From: Kofleriaceae bacterium
GTDB taxonomy: Bacteria; Myxococcota_A; Polyangia; Haliangiales; Haliangiaceae
DNA length: 64,000 bases
Assembly: GCA_018057825.1 (NCBI GenBank)
Contig: JAGPCY010000002.1
Location: 186,001-250,000 of the forward strand
Direction: 5' to 3'
This document shows, piece after piece, positions 46,161 to 54,888 of the stretch. Every line of letters starts with the position of its first letter. Positions within the stretch are counted from its first letter, which is position 1. Under the pieces are notes generated by a model. The model was not told the origin of the DNA, did no database searches, and was given only the letters and a program-made list of their open reading frames with translations. Made by a program: the position numbers and the translations under genes.

Positions 46161-46964
46161 TCAGCGCTCGCAGACGTAGCGGCGGCGCTCCTCGCAGCCG
46201 CGGTCGCGCCAGGCCCCGTCGCGGCCGAGCGCGCCGCAGTCCTCGCCGTCGTCGTCGTCGGGCTCGGCGTCGCCCCAGCTCGCGGGGCGATAGTCCGAGC
46301 CGTCCGGGCAGTCCCAGTCCCAGCCCTCAGCCGGCTCCTCGGCGGCGGCGTCTTGGCGCCAGCCGATCCACGCGGTCTCGGCGTCCTCGCGGCCGAGGGC
46401 GGCGGCGACGCAGTCCTGCTCGGCCTGATCGCCGATCGTGACCAGGCAGCCCAGGCCGAGGGCGGGGCACTGGTTGCTCGCCGAGCTCCACTCGCGCTCG
46501 CCGCACAGGTAGTAACAGCGATCGCCGGTCGGGCAGGTGAACGCCGTGCACCCGTCGGGGGCCAGCGGACACAGGCCGGCGTCGCTGTCGATCGGATCGG
46601 CGACCACGGTGAGCGCGGCCTCGGTCCGCCAGGTGCGGGCGCCGGCGGTGATCGTCAGCGGGAACACGCCGGTCGGCAGCGACGTCGTCAAGGTCACGTC
46701 GACCCCGAGACCGTCGACGCTGACCACCTGGGTCGGCACGCCGCCGATCGTCGCGGCGTAGTCGGCGACGAGCCTGACCTCGTGGCCGTCGCCGCGCAGG
46801 TAGTCGACCGGGTTGGGGCCCTCGAGCCGGAAGCGGCCGGTCTGATCGCCGACCCACACGACCGCCGGCGACAGCCGGGCCGCCGAGCCACTGTCGTCCT
46901 CGCAGCCGGAGATCGCGGCGACCAGCGCGAGGACGAGCCCCATGACGCGCGGGTCACGCCGCAT
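46161..46964 (-). CDS. C-type lectin-domain lipoprotein
   Basis: The 267-residue protein has a signal peptide with lipobox (AAISGC) and an IPT/Ig-like beta domain (about 35-140). A C-type lectin fold follows (about 160-267): CYYLCGEREWSSASNQC, AWIGWRQ, ASWGDAEPDDD, ED and a final Cys pair in DRGCEERRRYVC. The EPDDD segment occupies the position of the calcium/sugar EPN loop. It is last in a four-gene operon and its start overlaps the kinase stop by 11 bases. ATG 46964 is chosen; 46943 (MGLVLAL) is an alternative. It may bind a surface glycan sensed by the operon. Confidence 0.85.
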   Translation of the reverse strand: MRRDPRVMGLVLALVAAISGCEDDSGSAARLSPAVVWVGDQTGRFRLEGPNPVDYLRGDGHEVRLVADYAATIGGVPTQVVSVDGLGVDVTLTTSLPTGVFPLTITAGARTWRTEAALTVVADPIDSDAGLCPLAPDGCTAFTCPTGDRCYYLCGEREWSSASNQCPALGLGCLVTIGDQAEQDCVAAALGREDAETAWIGWRQDAAAEEPAEGWDWDCPDGSDYRPASWGDAEPDDDDGEDCGALGRDGAWRDRGCEERRRYVCER

Positions 46965-49302
46965 CGAGCAGCTCCCGCAGTCGGGCCAGTTGCACGGGCT
47001 TCGCGACCACCCGGACGCCGGCCGGGGGCTCGATCGCTCCACCGCTCATGATCACGACCCGGCGCAACAGCTCGGGCGCGGTGCGCTGCAGATCGTCGAT
47101 CAGGTCACCGCCGGTCGCCCCGGGCAGGTTCCAGTCGCACAGGATCAGCGTGAAGGGCTCGGCGTGGGCGACGGCCAGCCCGTCGGCGATCGTCGACACC
47201 GCGGTGACGTCGGCGTCGCGGGCCAGGGCCCGGGTCAGGGTGCGGACGATCGGCGCTTCGTCGTCGATGATCAGCACGCGCGGTCGTGGTCGCGGTGTCG
47301 ACGCGTTGGCGTTGGCGGCGCGGGCGGCGGGCGCCGCCGGCGCGGCCTCGTCGACGAGCGCGGGGGCAGGCGCGAGCGGCAGGCGCAGCTCGAAGGTGGT
47401 GCCGGCGGCGTCGGTGGCGAGCAGCTCGAGGCTGCCGCCCTGGCGCTCGACGAACTGGCGCGACAGGTACAGCCCGAGGCCGGTGCCGCGTTGCCCCTTG
47501 GTCGTGAAGAACGCGTCGAACAGGCGGCGGCGGGCCGCCGGGGGGATCCCGGGGCCGTTGTCGCGGACCGCGATCACGCCGTGGTCGCCGTCGCGTCGGA
47601 GCGACACCTCGACCTGTCCGCCGCCGGGGGTGGAGGCGGCGGCGTCGAGGGCATTGACCAGGAGGTTGAGCACCGCCTGGGCCACCCGGCGGCGTTCGCA
47701 CCGGACCCACAGCGGTGGGCTCGGCGCGATCGTCAGCGTCGCGGTGGTGCCGCTGCGCGCCTGCGCGATCCGGACCTCATCGCCGACCAGCGCCCCGAGC
47801 TCCTCGGTCGTGGTCTGGTCGGCGTCGCCGCGCGACGCCCGGGACAGATCCGAGACGATGCGGGTCAGGCGCTCGACGCCGGCCTGGGCGTCGCGCACCA
47901 GCTCTCGGCCGGGGCCGGTGATCTGTTCCTCGAGGAGGCCGAGGTTGACCGTGACGTAGGCCAACGGGTTGTTCATCTCGTGGGCGACGCTGGCCGACAT
48001 CCGACCGATCAGCGCCAGCTTGTCGTTGAGGATCGCCGCGGCGACCAGGTCGAGGGTCCACATCGCCGCCGCCGAGGTCCGGCACAGCACCTCGACGCTC
48101 TCGCGGTCGACGTCGGTGATCGGGCCGTGGCCGACGACCAACCCGGCCTCGCCGCCCTCGCCGAGCGGCACGAGGAGGCGGTCGCCCGCGACCTGGAGGA
48201 CCGGCGCCGCGAACCCGCTGCTCGGGGCTCGGTGTGGGGGCGGCGCCAGGGCCGGCGCGGTCGCGGCCAGGGTGGCGGCGGCGGCGGCCGCGTCGAGCAC
48301 CTGCCAGCCGTGCTCGGGATGCGCGCGCACCAAGGCCGCTGCCAAGAGCTCGAGGACCTGTGCCTCGTCCTGGACCGTCGCGACGTCGCGCGCCAGCTCG
48401 GCGCTGACCGCCATCAGGCGGGCGTCGTGGGCGAGGCGGGCGTGCATCGCGCCGATCGCCGCGCCCAGCTCACCGATCTCGTCGTCCTGGAGCGGCGGCA
48501 GCACCAGCGCGCCGTCGTGACGAGCGCGCAGCGCGTGGGCCAGCGCCCGCAGCGGCCGGGTCACCCGCCGGGTCAAAGCCCAGGCCAGGATGATCACCAC
48601 GACCGCGGTGATCGCGATCGTCCAGCCGACCACGCGGCGCATGGCGGCGTTGACCTCGGCCCGAGCGCCGGCCAGCGGCGCCTCGTGGTGCAAGCGCAGG
48701 CCGTCGCCGAGCGCCGCGTTGGCGATCGCGAGCTCGCCGCGCGCGGTGTGCTGCCGGGTCACGATCACGCGGGCGACCGCGAGGCGCGGATCGTCGATTG
48801 CCTCGAGGCGCGTGAGCTGCCCCGGGCCGCGCGGCAACAAGCTCGCGACCTCGATCAGGCCGACCACCGCCGCCGCCCCGACCTCGACGGGGACCGCGAC
48901 GTAGTCGGCGACCAGCCCCGGCCGGGCGCCGGCTCCGCCGCCGAGCGCGACCTCGGCCAGCGGGCGCCGGGCCCGCTCATCGCGCACCAGCTCGAGGGAC
49001 TCGCCGTCGCGCTCGACCCGCGCGGCGTGGATGAACTCCGAAAGCGCGGTCGGCACGTCGGCGCTGCGATCGACCTGGGCCAGGAGCGCCGCGGCGGTGA
49101 GCTGGGCCCGCGCCACCGCCAGGCGATCGGCGATCATCTGCCGCGCGCGATCGGTCCGCTCGGTGGTGCTGCCGACCAACCCGACCTCGGCGAGATCGGT
49201 CATCGCCTGGGTCGCGACGTAGAGCGCGACCGCGCCGGCGGCCAGGCCGGCGACCAAGACCACGACCAGGACGCGCAGGTCGATCGAGTGGCGGCGGATC
49301 AC
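46954..49302 (-). CDS. Hybrid sensor histidine kinase with C-terminal receiver
   Basis: The 782-residue protein has an N-terminal transmembrane helix (LRVLVVVLVAGLAAGAVALYV), a periplasmic sensor region (about 40-210) and a second helix (TIAITAVVVIILAWAL). A HAMP-like segment and a GAF-like region (about 310-400) follow. The kinase core has the phosphoaccepting His in SVAHEMNNPLAYV, the N box (LLVNALDAA) and the G boxes (DNGPGIPPAARRRLF, GTGLGLYLSRQ). The receiver has its Asp in ILCDWNLPGATG and Lys in VVAKP. It probably signals to an unlinked phosphotransfer or DNA-binding protein. GTG 49302 overlaps the FecR stop by 4 bases. Confidence 0.93.
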   Translation of the reverse strand: MIRRHSIDLRVLVVVLVAGLAAGAVALYVATQAMTDLAEVGLVGSTTERTDRARQMIADRLAVARAQLTAAALLAQVDRSADVPTALSEFIHAARVERDGESLELVRDERARRPLAEVALGGGAGARPGLVADYVAVPVEVGAAAVVGLIEVASLLPRGPGQLTRLEAIDDPRLAVARVIVTRQHTARGELAIANAALGDGLRLHHEAPLAGARAEVNAAMRRVVGWTIAITAVVVIILAWALTRRVTRPLRALAHALRARHDGALVLPPLQDDEIGELGAAIGAMHARLAHDARLMAVSAELARDVATVQDEAQVLELLAAALVRAHPEHGWQVLDAAAAAATLAATAPALAPPPHRAPSSGFAAPVLQVAGDRLLVPLGEGGEAGLVVGHGPITDVDRESVEVLCRTSAAAMWTLDLVAAAILNDKLALIGRMSASVAHEMNNPLAYVTVNLGLLEEQITGPGRELVRDAQAGVERLTRIVSDLSRASRGDADQTTTEELGALVGDEVRIAQARSGTTATLTIAPSPPLWVRCERRRVAQAVLNLLVNALDAAASTPGGGQVEVSLRRDGDHGVIAVRDNGPGIPPAARRRLFDAFFTTKGQRGTGLGLYLSRQFVERQGGSLELLATDAAGTTFELRLPLAPAPALVDEAAPAAPAARAANANASTPRPRPRVLIIDDEAPIVRTLTRALARDADVTAVSTIADGLAVAHAEPFTLILCDWNLPGATGGDLIDDLQRTAPELLRRVVIMSGGAIEPPAGVRVVAKPVQLARLRELLDAA

Positions 49303-50471
49303 TCCCACAGCACGCTCCGCGTGACCCTCCGCTGGTTGCCCAGCTCGTCGCGGGCTGACACCACCAGGTTGGTCAGGCCGCGGGCGATCGCGATGTCGAG
49401 CGTGAAGCGGCCGTGAGCGTCGGCGGTGACGCGTCGGCCCGCGGCCTCGATCAGCGCGCCGGCCTCGCTGTCGCCGACCAGCCGCAGGTGGGGGCCGACC
49501 ACGGTGGCGCCGGCGGCCGGGGCGCTGAGGGTCAGCGGCGGTGGCCGATCGTCGACCTCGACGATCAGGGCGCGGGCCGGCGCCGCCGGCCAGGCCAGGT
49601 CGCCGGCCAGGGCCTGCACCGTCCAGCGGTAGCGCCCCGAGGCCATCGCCACCCGCAGCGTCGGCTCGCTGGCGTCGAGGCGCCGCTGCACCTCGCCGCT
49701 GTCGATCAAGACCCGGTAGTGATCGGCCTGCGCGACCGGCTCCCAGCGCAGCTCGACCTCGCGGCGGACCCGCAGGCTGGCGCCGTCGGCGGGCGCGAGC
49801 AAGGTCGGGCTTGGGCCCAGCTCGCCGCGGTCCGCGACCTCGCCGTCGCGATCGAACCGCACCCAGCGGCGCGCGGCGATCGCGATCGCTGGGCCGGTGG
49901 TCCGGATCACCTCGCCGGCGCCGACTCGCATCTCGATCGACGAGGTGTCGGCGGCGACCTCGATGATCGCCTCGGCGCGCGGCTGGTGGACCGGATCGGT
50001 GGTCAAGACCAGGAGCCCGGGCGGCAGCGCCAGCTCGAGCCGTCGCGGCGCGCGATCGTCGGCGAGCTGCGCGATCATCCGGCCCCCGGAGGCCTGGACC
50101 GGCGCCGACGGTCCGGCGACCCGCAGCGTCGTGCCCGGCTCGATCGTCAGCTCGGCGCCGGTGGTGGCGAGGCGCAGGGTGGCGTGCCCGTCGGCCATGG
50201 CCTGGACGGTGTCGTCCTTCCGGATCTCGGTCCCCGGACCAACCGCGGTCCAGGCGCTGACACCATCGCGCTGGATCCGAACGTCGCCGGTGGTCGCGAG
50301 CACGACGGCGATCGCCGTGGTCGTGGCCGGCGCTGGCTCGATCGCTGGCGAGGCGTCCTGGCGAGGCGCCGCGCGGCGGTCGCCGCCGCAGCCGACCACG
50401 AGCGCGCACGCGATCACGGCGACCGCACCCGGGCGCGCGCGCGTCGGGCGACCGCTAGCGCGCGCTAGCAA
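49299..50471 (-). CDS. FecR-domain lipoprotein
   Basis: The 390-residue protein has a signal peptide with lipobox (LVVGC). Residues about 50-170 are a FecR domain (ATTGDVRIQRDG, GTEIRKDDTVQA, ATLRLATTGAELTIEPGTTLRV). Fibronectin/Ig-like domains follow (RREVELRWEPV, YRWTVQALAG), then a bacterial Ig-like end domain with TVVGPHLRLVGDSEAGA. FecR domains in myxobacteria often sit on surface sensors. The start appears to be TTG 50471, overlapping the preceding gene's stop by 17 bases. It is translationally linked to the kinase. Confidence 0.85.
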   Translation of the reverse strand: MLARASGRPTRARPGAVAVIACALVVGCGGDRRAAPRQDASPAIEPAPATTTAIAVVLATTGDVRIQRDGVSAWTAVGPGTEIRKDDTVQAMADGHATLRLATTGAELTIEPGTTLRVAGPSAPVQASGGRMIAQLADDRAPRRLELALPPGLLVLTTDPVHQPRAEAIIEVAADTSSIEMRVGAGEVIRTTGPAIAIAARRWVRFDRDGEVADRGELGPSPTLLAPADGASLRVRREVELRWEPVAQADHYRVLIDSGEVQRRLDASEPTLRVAMASGRYRWTVQALAGDLAWPAAPARALIVEVDDRPPPLTLSAPAAGATVVGPHLRLVGDSEAGALIEAAGRRVTADAHGRFTLDIAIARGLTNLVVSARDELGNQRRVTRSVLWE

Positions 50472-51885
50472 GACCGACCTCCAGGTACGCCTGCCGATCG
50501 GGCCGGGGCCAGTCGAGGGCGCGCACGTCGGTGGTCGCGCGGGCGCCGAGCTCGATCGTCAGGGCGCGGGGGCCCAGGCCGACGCGCACGCCGACCGCAG
50601 CCAACGCCTGCGCGCGGACGCCAGTGCACAGCCAGCCGCCGTCGGAGATCTCGCCGCGCTGGCGCACCGCGACCGGCCCGGCCGCGACGCGGAGGGACCA
50701 CGGCGCGTCGCGGGCCACGCGCGCGACGAGCCCGCCGCGCAGCTCGACGTGGTGCTCGCTCAGCACGAGCGGGTCTTCGACCGGGGCCACCGGCGTCAGG
50801 GAGGTGGCCCCGAACTGCCAGCCGAGGCCGAGGGTCGCGTCGAGGTGTGGGCCGAGCCGACGCACCGCGCCGGCGAAGAGCCCCGCGCTCCGCAGGCCAT
50901 CGCTGGCGGCGGCGCCGCGGGCCGCGACCTCCCAGCCGAGGCGGGGTCGCGGCGATCGTGGGCGAGGCGGCGGCGGTGGCGTCGTGGTCGTCGTCGGTGG
51001 TGGCGCGACGTCGACGCGCGCGCGGGCGAGCGGGACCCAGCGGTCGGCGTAGGCGACGCTCACGATCACGAGGGTCGGTCCAGGCCGTGGGCAGGTGAGC
51101 TGGTGGTCGTCCGCCACACACCCGGCCGCCGACAGTCGATGTCCACCCTCGAACCGGGCGCCGCTGCTGGTCGCGATCTCGACGTCGACGGCGAAGGGGC
51201 GACCGGCGAGGGGGGCACCGACCGTCACGGTGGCGTCGACCGGTGGTCCGGGATCGACCGCGAGCGTGGTGCGGGTCTCGCCGCCGCCGCGGTCCTGGAT
51301 CACCAGCTCGATCGTCGGCGTGTAGGCCGGCACCAGCAGGTCGATCGCGCCCACGCCGGGCTGCCGCCAGCGCAGGGCGCGGACGCGGGCCCCTTCGGCG
51401 CGGACGTTCAGGTCGACGTCGCTCGAGGGCTCGCCGTCGAGCGACACCCAGAGCGCGGCCGCGGTCGCGACGTGTCCAACCGGGACGGCGCCGGTCGGCG
51501 TGACGAGCCAGGTCGCGCCCCGGGTCGGTGCGCCCGGCGCCGGCGCCAGCGGCTCGCGCGCCGCGGCGGTCATCCTCGGTGGCAGCCGCAGGCGCGCCCC
51601 GGTCATGCTCACCTCCGGGGTCACCTCGGCCGGACCGGTGAGCGCGACCGCGCAGGCCCCCATGGCCGTCGCCGCGAAGGGCGCCCCGACCTCCAGGTGC
51701 GCGGCGGCCACACAGTCACCCCCGTCCTCGACCACGACGGTCAGCCGCCGCTCGTCCCCGCCCGCGCCGGGGTCGACCCGGTCGGCAAGCACATGGACGC
51801 GGGGGGCGCTCACCGCTGGCGCCGCCACCGCGCCGATCGGGGCCGCGGCGACCGCGAGGACGGCGAGGGGCGGGACCCAGTTCAC
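50455..51885 (-). CDS. Surface/outer-membrane protein heading the FecR-kinase operon
   Basis: The 476-residue protein has a signal peptide (LAVLAVAAAPIGAVAAP). The first part (about 25-290) is beta-rich with paired cysteines and Ig-like character. A Thr/Pro-rich linker (TTTTTPPPPP) leads to a C-terminal region (about 315-476) of alternating amphipathic strands (ATLGLGWQFGATSL, HVELRGGLVARVARD, LTIELGARA) that resembles a small outer-membrane beta barrel. It is the first gene of a probable four-gene operon. GTG 51885 is chosen because the signal begins there; the frame stays open upstream but loses coding character. Confidence 0.75.
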   Translation of the reverse strand: MNWVPPLAVLAVAAAPIGAVAAPAVSAPRVHVLADRVDPGAGGDERRLTVVVEDGGDCVAAAHLEVGAPFAATAMGACAVALTGPAEVTPEVSMTGARLRLPPRMTAAAREPLAPAPGAPTRGATWLVTPTGAVPVGHVATAAALWVSLDGEPSSDVDLNVRAEGARVRALRWRQPGVGAIDLLVPAYTPTIELVIQDRGGGETRTTLAVDPGPPVDATVTVGAPLAGRPFAVDVEIATSSGARFEGGHRLSAAGCVADDHQLTCPRPGPTLVIVSVAYADRWVPLARARVDVAPPPTTTTTPPPPPRPRSPRPRLGWEVAARGAAASDGLRSAGLFAGAVRRLGPHLDATLGLGWQFGATSLTPVAPVEDPLVLSEHHVELRGGLVARVARDAPWSLRVAAGPVAVRQRGEISDGGWLCTGVRAQALAAVGVRVGLGPRALTIELGARATTDVRALDWPRPDRQAYLEVGLASAR

Positions 51886-52149
51886 GAGATCGAGACATCG
51901 GCCGCCTGCGGGATCTCTTGAGGGCGGCTCGCCGGGCCCGCGCGTCGAAGCGTCTGGAAGATGGCGGCGCTGCCGTCGATGTGTATGATCGCGCGGCGTG
52001 CTGAGCTGGTTTCGGTTTCGGTCGACCGATCGGTCCGACCGCATCGACGGTGGTCGGGCCGTCGCATGCCCTCGTGATCACCGCCGCAGCCAACCGAGCG
52101 CGCACCGACTACGCTCGCCCCTTCCGAACCCGTCGTCGCCGAGGGACCC
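51886..52149. other. Divergent spacer upstream of the beta-helix lipoprotein
   Basis: This 264-base spacer separates two divergent genes. It holds a TATGAT element (51984-51989). The imperfect palindrome GTCGACCGATCGGTCCGAC lies just downstream of it and would fall in the 5' leader of the gene at 52150. A 51-codon frame from GTG 51998 is not considered coding. Confidence 0.5.
51984..51989 (+). promoter_or_regulatory. -10 element TATGAT, upstream of gene at 52150
   Basis: TATGAT sits in the context TGTGTATGATCG, shared with the promoter at 32441. Here it would give a leader of about 150 nt before ATG 52150. Confidence 0.5.
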
Positions 52150-53568
52150 ATGCGCCACCTAGCTTTCGCCTCGCTCGCCCTGTCCGCCGCCGCGCTCGCC
52201 GCGTCCACCGCGTGCAAGCAAGAGAACACCGGCTACTGCCCCAACGGGATCTGCATCGACGCCGCCGGGATCGATTCGCCGCCGATGATGTGTGACACCC
52301 CGGGCATCGACCTCGACTGCCCGAGCACCGATCCCGTGTGCGGGGCGAACGGCTTCTGTGGCCCTTGCACCATGGACGACCAGTGTGCCGGCCGCGGCGA
52401 CACCGTCTGCGGCGGCGGCGCCTGCGTCCAGTGCGACGAAGAGGGCGTCCAGGCCGACCCGCCCGGCGGCGCCGAGGACGAGTGCCGGACGCCAGGCATG
52501 CAGGTCTGCGACGCGACCGACCAAACCTGTCGTGCGTGTCGCAACGACAACGAGTGCTCCGAGGGGGTCTGCGACAACGGTCGGTGCGCCGCCCAGGCAG
52601 AGGTGGTCTACATGGCCCCGAACGGAAGCGGCAACCTCTGTTCCAAGGCCATGCCGTGCAAGGAACTAAAAGAGGCCCTCGGGCAAGTCGATGTCTCGAG
52701 GCGCTTCATCTCGATGATGCCAGGTACCTACACCAACCTGGGGACGGACGTGCCGACCGCGAGTGGGATCCGGGTAGTCATCGCCGGCCGCGGTTCGACC
52801 TTGGTGCGCGAGGGCACCGACAACACGGCCACGATGTTCGCTGCCGCGTCGAACGCCCAAGTCGAGGTGCGCGACCTGACCATCGACGGCACGAACAGCG
52901 ATGGCGACGGCGTCGTCTGCACTGGCGCCAACACGCTGGTCGATCTGCGACGAGTCACAATCCAGGATTCGGTTGGCGCCGGGATCAGCTCCGACTGTCG
53001 TCTGCTGATCTCCGACTCGCGCATTGTGAACAACGGTGGCACAGGCGTGGAGTTGTCGAACATGATGGCGATCTTGAGGATGCAGCGCACGCGCATCCTT
53101 GATTCGGGCGGGTCGGGACTGCTGGTGACCCAGGGCAAGTCGATCATCGTCGCGAACTCGATCATCGCCGGAAGTGACGCCGCCCAGGTCGTCATCACGC
53201 AGCTCGGCGAAGTCAGCAACAGCTACTTTGGACTCAACACCGTCGCGGCCGGCGCCGCCGAGGGGATGACCTGCGCGGCCAGCGCCCAGCTCCCGATCAG
53301 CGACTCGATCATCACCGGGAACGCTGGGGTCGCTACCACCTGCACGATGGTCACGTACACCCTCGGCGTCGCGACCAGCGTGCCGCCGATCGTCGGTGAT
53401 CCCATGCTGACGCCCGACTTCCATATCGGTTCAACGAGCGCGGCCCGCAACGCCGGCAACCCGGCCGCCATGCTGTTGCCCATCGACGACGTCGCGCGCG
53501 ATCGCGACATCGATGGCGACCTGCGCACCGTCACCGGCCTCGACGTCGGCGCCGACGAGATCCCGTAG
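52150..53568 (+). CDS. Cys-rich, right-handed beta-helix lipoprotein
   Basis: The 472-residue protein has a signal peptide with lipobox (ASTAC) and a Cys-rich region of about 130 residues (repeated C-x2-D-x2-C and CGGGACVQC-like units). A right-handed parallel beta-helix follows (about 155-400, with repeats like LVDLRRVTIQDSVGAGIS and IVNNGGTGVELSN). It ends with the pattern DRDIDGDLRTVTGLDVGADE, typical of the choice-of-anchor Q terminal domain. Such proteins are surface-exposed and may bind polysaccharides. Third-position GC is lower than in neighbours, especially in the helix region. Its stop is 10 bases from the convergent anti-sigma gene. Confidence 0.85.
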   Translation: MRHLAFASLALSAAALAASTACKQENTGYCPNGICIDAAGIDSPPMMCDTPGIDLDCPSTDPVCGANGFCGPCTMDDQCAGRGDTVCGGGACVQCDEEGVQADPPGGAEDECRTPGMQVCDATDQTCRACRNDNECSEGVCDNGRCAAQAEVVYMAPNGSGNLCSKAMPCKELKEALGQVDVSRRFISMMPGTYTNLGTDVPTASGIRVVIAGRGSTLVREGTDNTATMFAAASNAQVEVRDLTIDGTNSDGDGVVCTGANTLVDLRRVTIQDSVGAGISSDCRLLISDSRIVNNGGTGVELSNMMAILRMQRTRILDSGGSGLLVTQGKSIIVANSIIAGSDAAQVVITQLGEVSNSYFGLNTVAAGAAEGMTCAASAQLPISDSIITGNAGVATTCTMVTYTLGVATSVPPIVGDPMLTPDFHIGSTSAARNAGNPAAMLLPIDDVARDRDIDGDLRTVTGLDVGADEIP

Positions 53569-53578
53569 CGCGCGGCGG

Positions 53579-54166
53579 CTACGGCGCGACCGTCAGCTCG
53601 TCGAGATGGTGGACGGCGCCGGCCTGGCCGGCCCGTAGCAGATCGAGGTCGAGATCGGCGTCGGGCGGCGGGATCGGGCGATCGGACTCGAGCCACACCA
53701 CGCTGTAGGGGCCGGGGCTGGTGACCGTCAGGTCCAGGGTCGTCCGGGCGCCGGTCGTGCGGCAGGTCGGCTCGCCCGGGCACCGCGCGATCAGCGCCGC
53801 GTCGCGGTAGACCCGCAGCTCGCCGTGGCGGCGCGTCGTGTGGCCGGTCAAGCGCACGGTGTCCCCGACCGTGGCCTGGCGGGCCCGGCGCGTGCCGTCG
53901 CCCGTGACCACGGCGATCGACATCGGCTCCGGCGGCTGGGCCCGCGGCCGGAGCCAGACCAGATACACGGCGGCCGCCGCCGCAAGCGCGACGGCCGCGC
54001 CCCCGGCCCACAGCCAGCGGCCGCGGCGCGCGCGTTCCCGTTCGGCGGCGAGGCGCTGATCGACGCGAGCCTCCCAGCCCGGCGGCGGCTCGTCGGCCGG
54101 GAGCTGGCGCAAGCGCGCGAGCAAGCGCTCGGTCCGCGCCGGATCGGCGGGCTCGTTGTCGGTCAT
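53579..54166 (-). CDS. Anti-sigma-factor-like membrane protein
   Basis: The 195-residue protein has a short cytoplasmic N-terminal region, one transmembrane helix (LWAGGAAVALAAAAAVYLVWL, about 50-70) and an exported C-terminal domain of about 120 residues that is beta-rich with a Cys pair (ARCPGEPTCR). There is no zinc HxxxCxxC motif. Its start overlaps the sigma factor stop by 4 bases (ATGA), the usual arrangement of an ECF sigma and its membrane anti-sigma partner. Confidence 0.8.
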   Translation of the reverse strand: MTDNEPADPARTERLLARLRQLPADEPPPGWEARVDQRLAAERERARRGRWLWAGGAAVALAAAAAVYLVWLRPRAQPPEPMSIAVVTGDGTRRARQATVGDTVRLTGHTTRRHGELRVYRDAALIARCPGEPTCRTTGARTTLDLTVTSPGPYSVVWLESDRPIPPPDADLDLDLLRAGQAGAVHHLDELTVAP

Positions 54167-54705
54167 GGCTCGACCCCCTTGCCGGCGAGGCAGTCGCCGA
54201 GCGCCGTGAGCGCGCGCTTGGCGCGCATGCGGATCGTGTCGACGGGCAGCTCGACGATCGCGGCGATCTCCTGCCACGGTCGGTCGTCCCGGTGGTGCAT
54301 CACCACCGCGAGGCGGGTGGTCGGCTCGAGCCCGTCGAGGCAGTCGTCGAGCGCGACCTGCACCGTGGCCTCGATCGCGGCCGGTCCGTCCGCGGGCGGT
54401 GGCGGCTCGGCCCGCCGAGCGCGATCGATCGTCGCCCGACGGGCGCGGGTCCGGTGGTGATCGATCGAGATGTTATGCGCCATCTTCAACAGGTAGGCGG
54501 CGAGGGAGTCGGCCGCCGCCAGCTTGTCGCGCTTGCGGTAGGCCCGCGCGAACGTGTCCTGCATCGCGTCTTCCGCCGAGGCCGGATCGCGCAGGACCTG
54601 AAAACACGCGCCGTAGACCGCGCGACCGTATCGATCGCGCAGCGAGCGGAACGCCCGGTTGAGGTCTCCCGCGGCGAGGCCTCGCCGGAGGTCATCGTCC
54701 TCCAC
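54163..54705 (-). CDS. ECF-type sigma factor
   Basis: The 180-residue protein has region 2 (FRSLRDRYGRAVYGACFQVL, DAMQDTFARAYRK, LLKMAHNISIDHHRTR) and region 4 (LDGLEPTTRLAVVMHHRDDRPWQEIAAIVELPVDTIRMRAKRA), as expected for an ECF factor. It is coupled to the anti-sigma gene and divergent from the CHAT lipoprotein gene. Start GTG 54705 is supported by TAGAAT exactly 6 nt upstream. The pair may control the protease cluster that starts 184 bases away, by inference from position. Confidence 0.92.
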   Translation of the reverse strand: MEDDDLRRGLAAGDLNRAFRSLRDRYGRAVYGACFQVLRDPASAEDAMQDTFARAYRKRDKLAAADSLAAYLLKMAHNISIDHHRTRARRATIDRARRAEPPPPADGPAAIEATVQVALDDCLDGLEPTTRLAVVMHHRDDRPWQEIAAIVELPVDTIRMRAKRALTALGDCLAGKGVEP

Positions 54706-54711
54706 CGCGCG

Positions 54712-54717
54712 ATTCTA
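54712..54717 (-). promoter_or_regulatory. -10 element TAGAAT, 6 nt before sigma start
   Basis: TAGAAT on the minus strand ends exactly 6 nt before GTG 54705, a clear example of the leaderless pattern. Confidence 0.6.
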
Positions 54718-54779
54718 GGCGAACCCGCGGGGCCCGCCCACGGCGCCGACCCTGCAAACGCGACTAGCCGATGACCGAC

Positions 54780-54815
54780 GACCCGTTCCACACCCGGGAG
54801 ACGGTGGGACGGGTC
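54780..54815. promoter_or_regulatory. 12-bp inverted repeat between sigma and CHAT genes
   Basis: GACCCGTTCCAC (54780-54791) is matched by GTGGGACGGGTC (54804-54815), a 12-bp inverted repeat with one mismatch and a 12-base loop. It lies in the middle of a divergent promoter region, so an operator is more likely than a terminator. Confidence 0.5.
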
Positions 54816-54876
54816 ACGTCCGAACAACGATCGACGATGAGATTGGACCGACCGGTCGGGGCCGCGACGCGCGTGA

Positions 54877-54882
54877 TAGTAT
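54877..54882 (+). promoter_or_regulatory. -10 element TAGTAT, 6 nt before CHAT gene start
   Basis: TAGTAT ends exactly 6 nt before ATG 54889, mirroring the divergent sigma gene. Confidence 0.6.
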
Positions 54883-54888
54883 AGGCAC

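Noticed and set aside
51998..52153. A 51-codon frame from GTG 51998 after a TATGAT element
   Set aside because: It has Arg/Pro/Ser-rich shadow composition and overlaps the start of the lipoprotein gene. The TATGAT is better read as that gene's promoter.
54780..54815. Terminator for the sigma operon
   Set aside because: The inverted repeat lies upstream of both divergent genes, where a terminator would serve neither.
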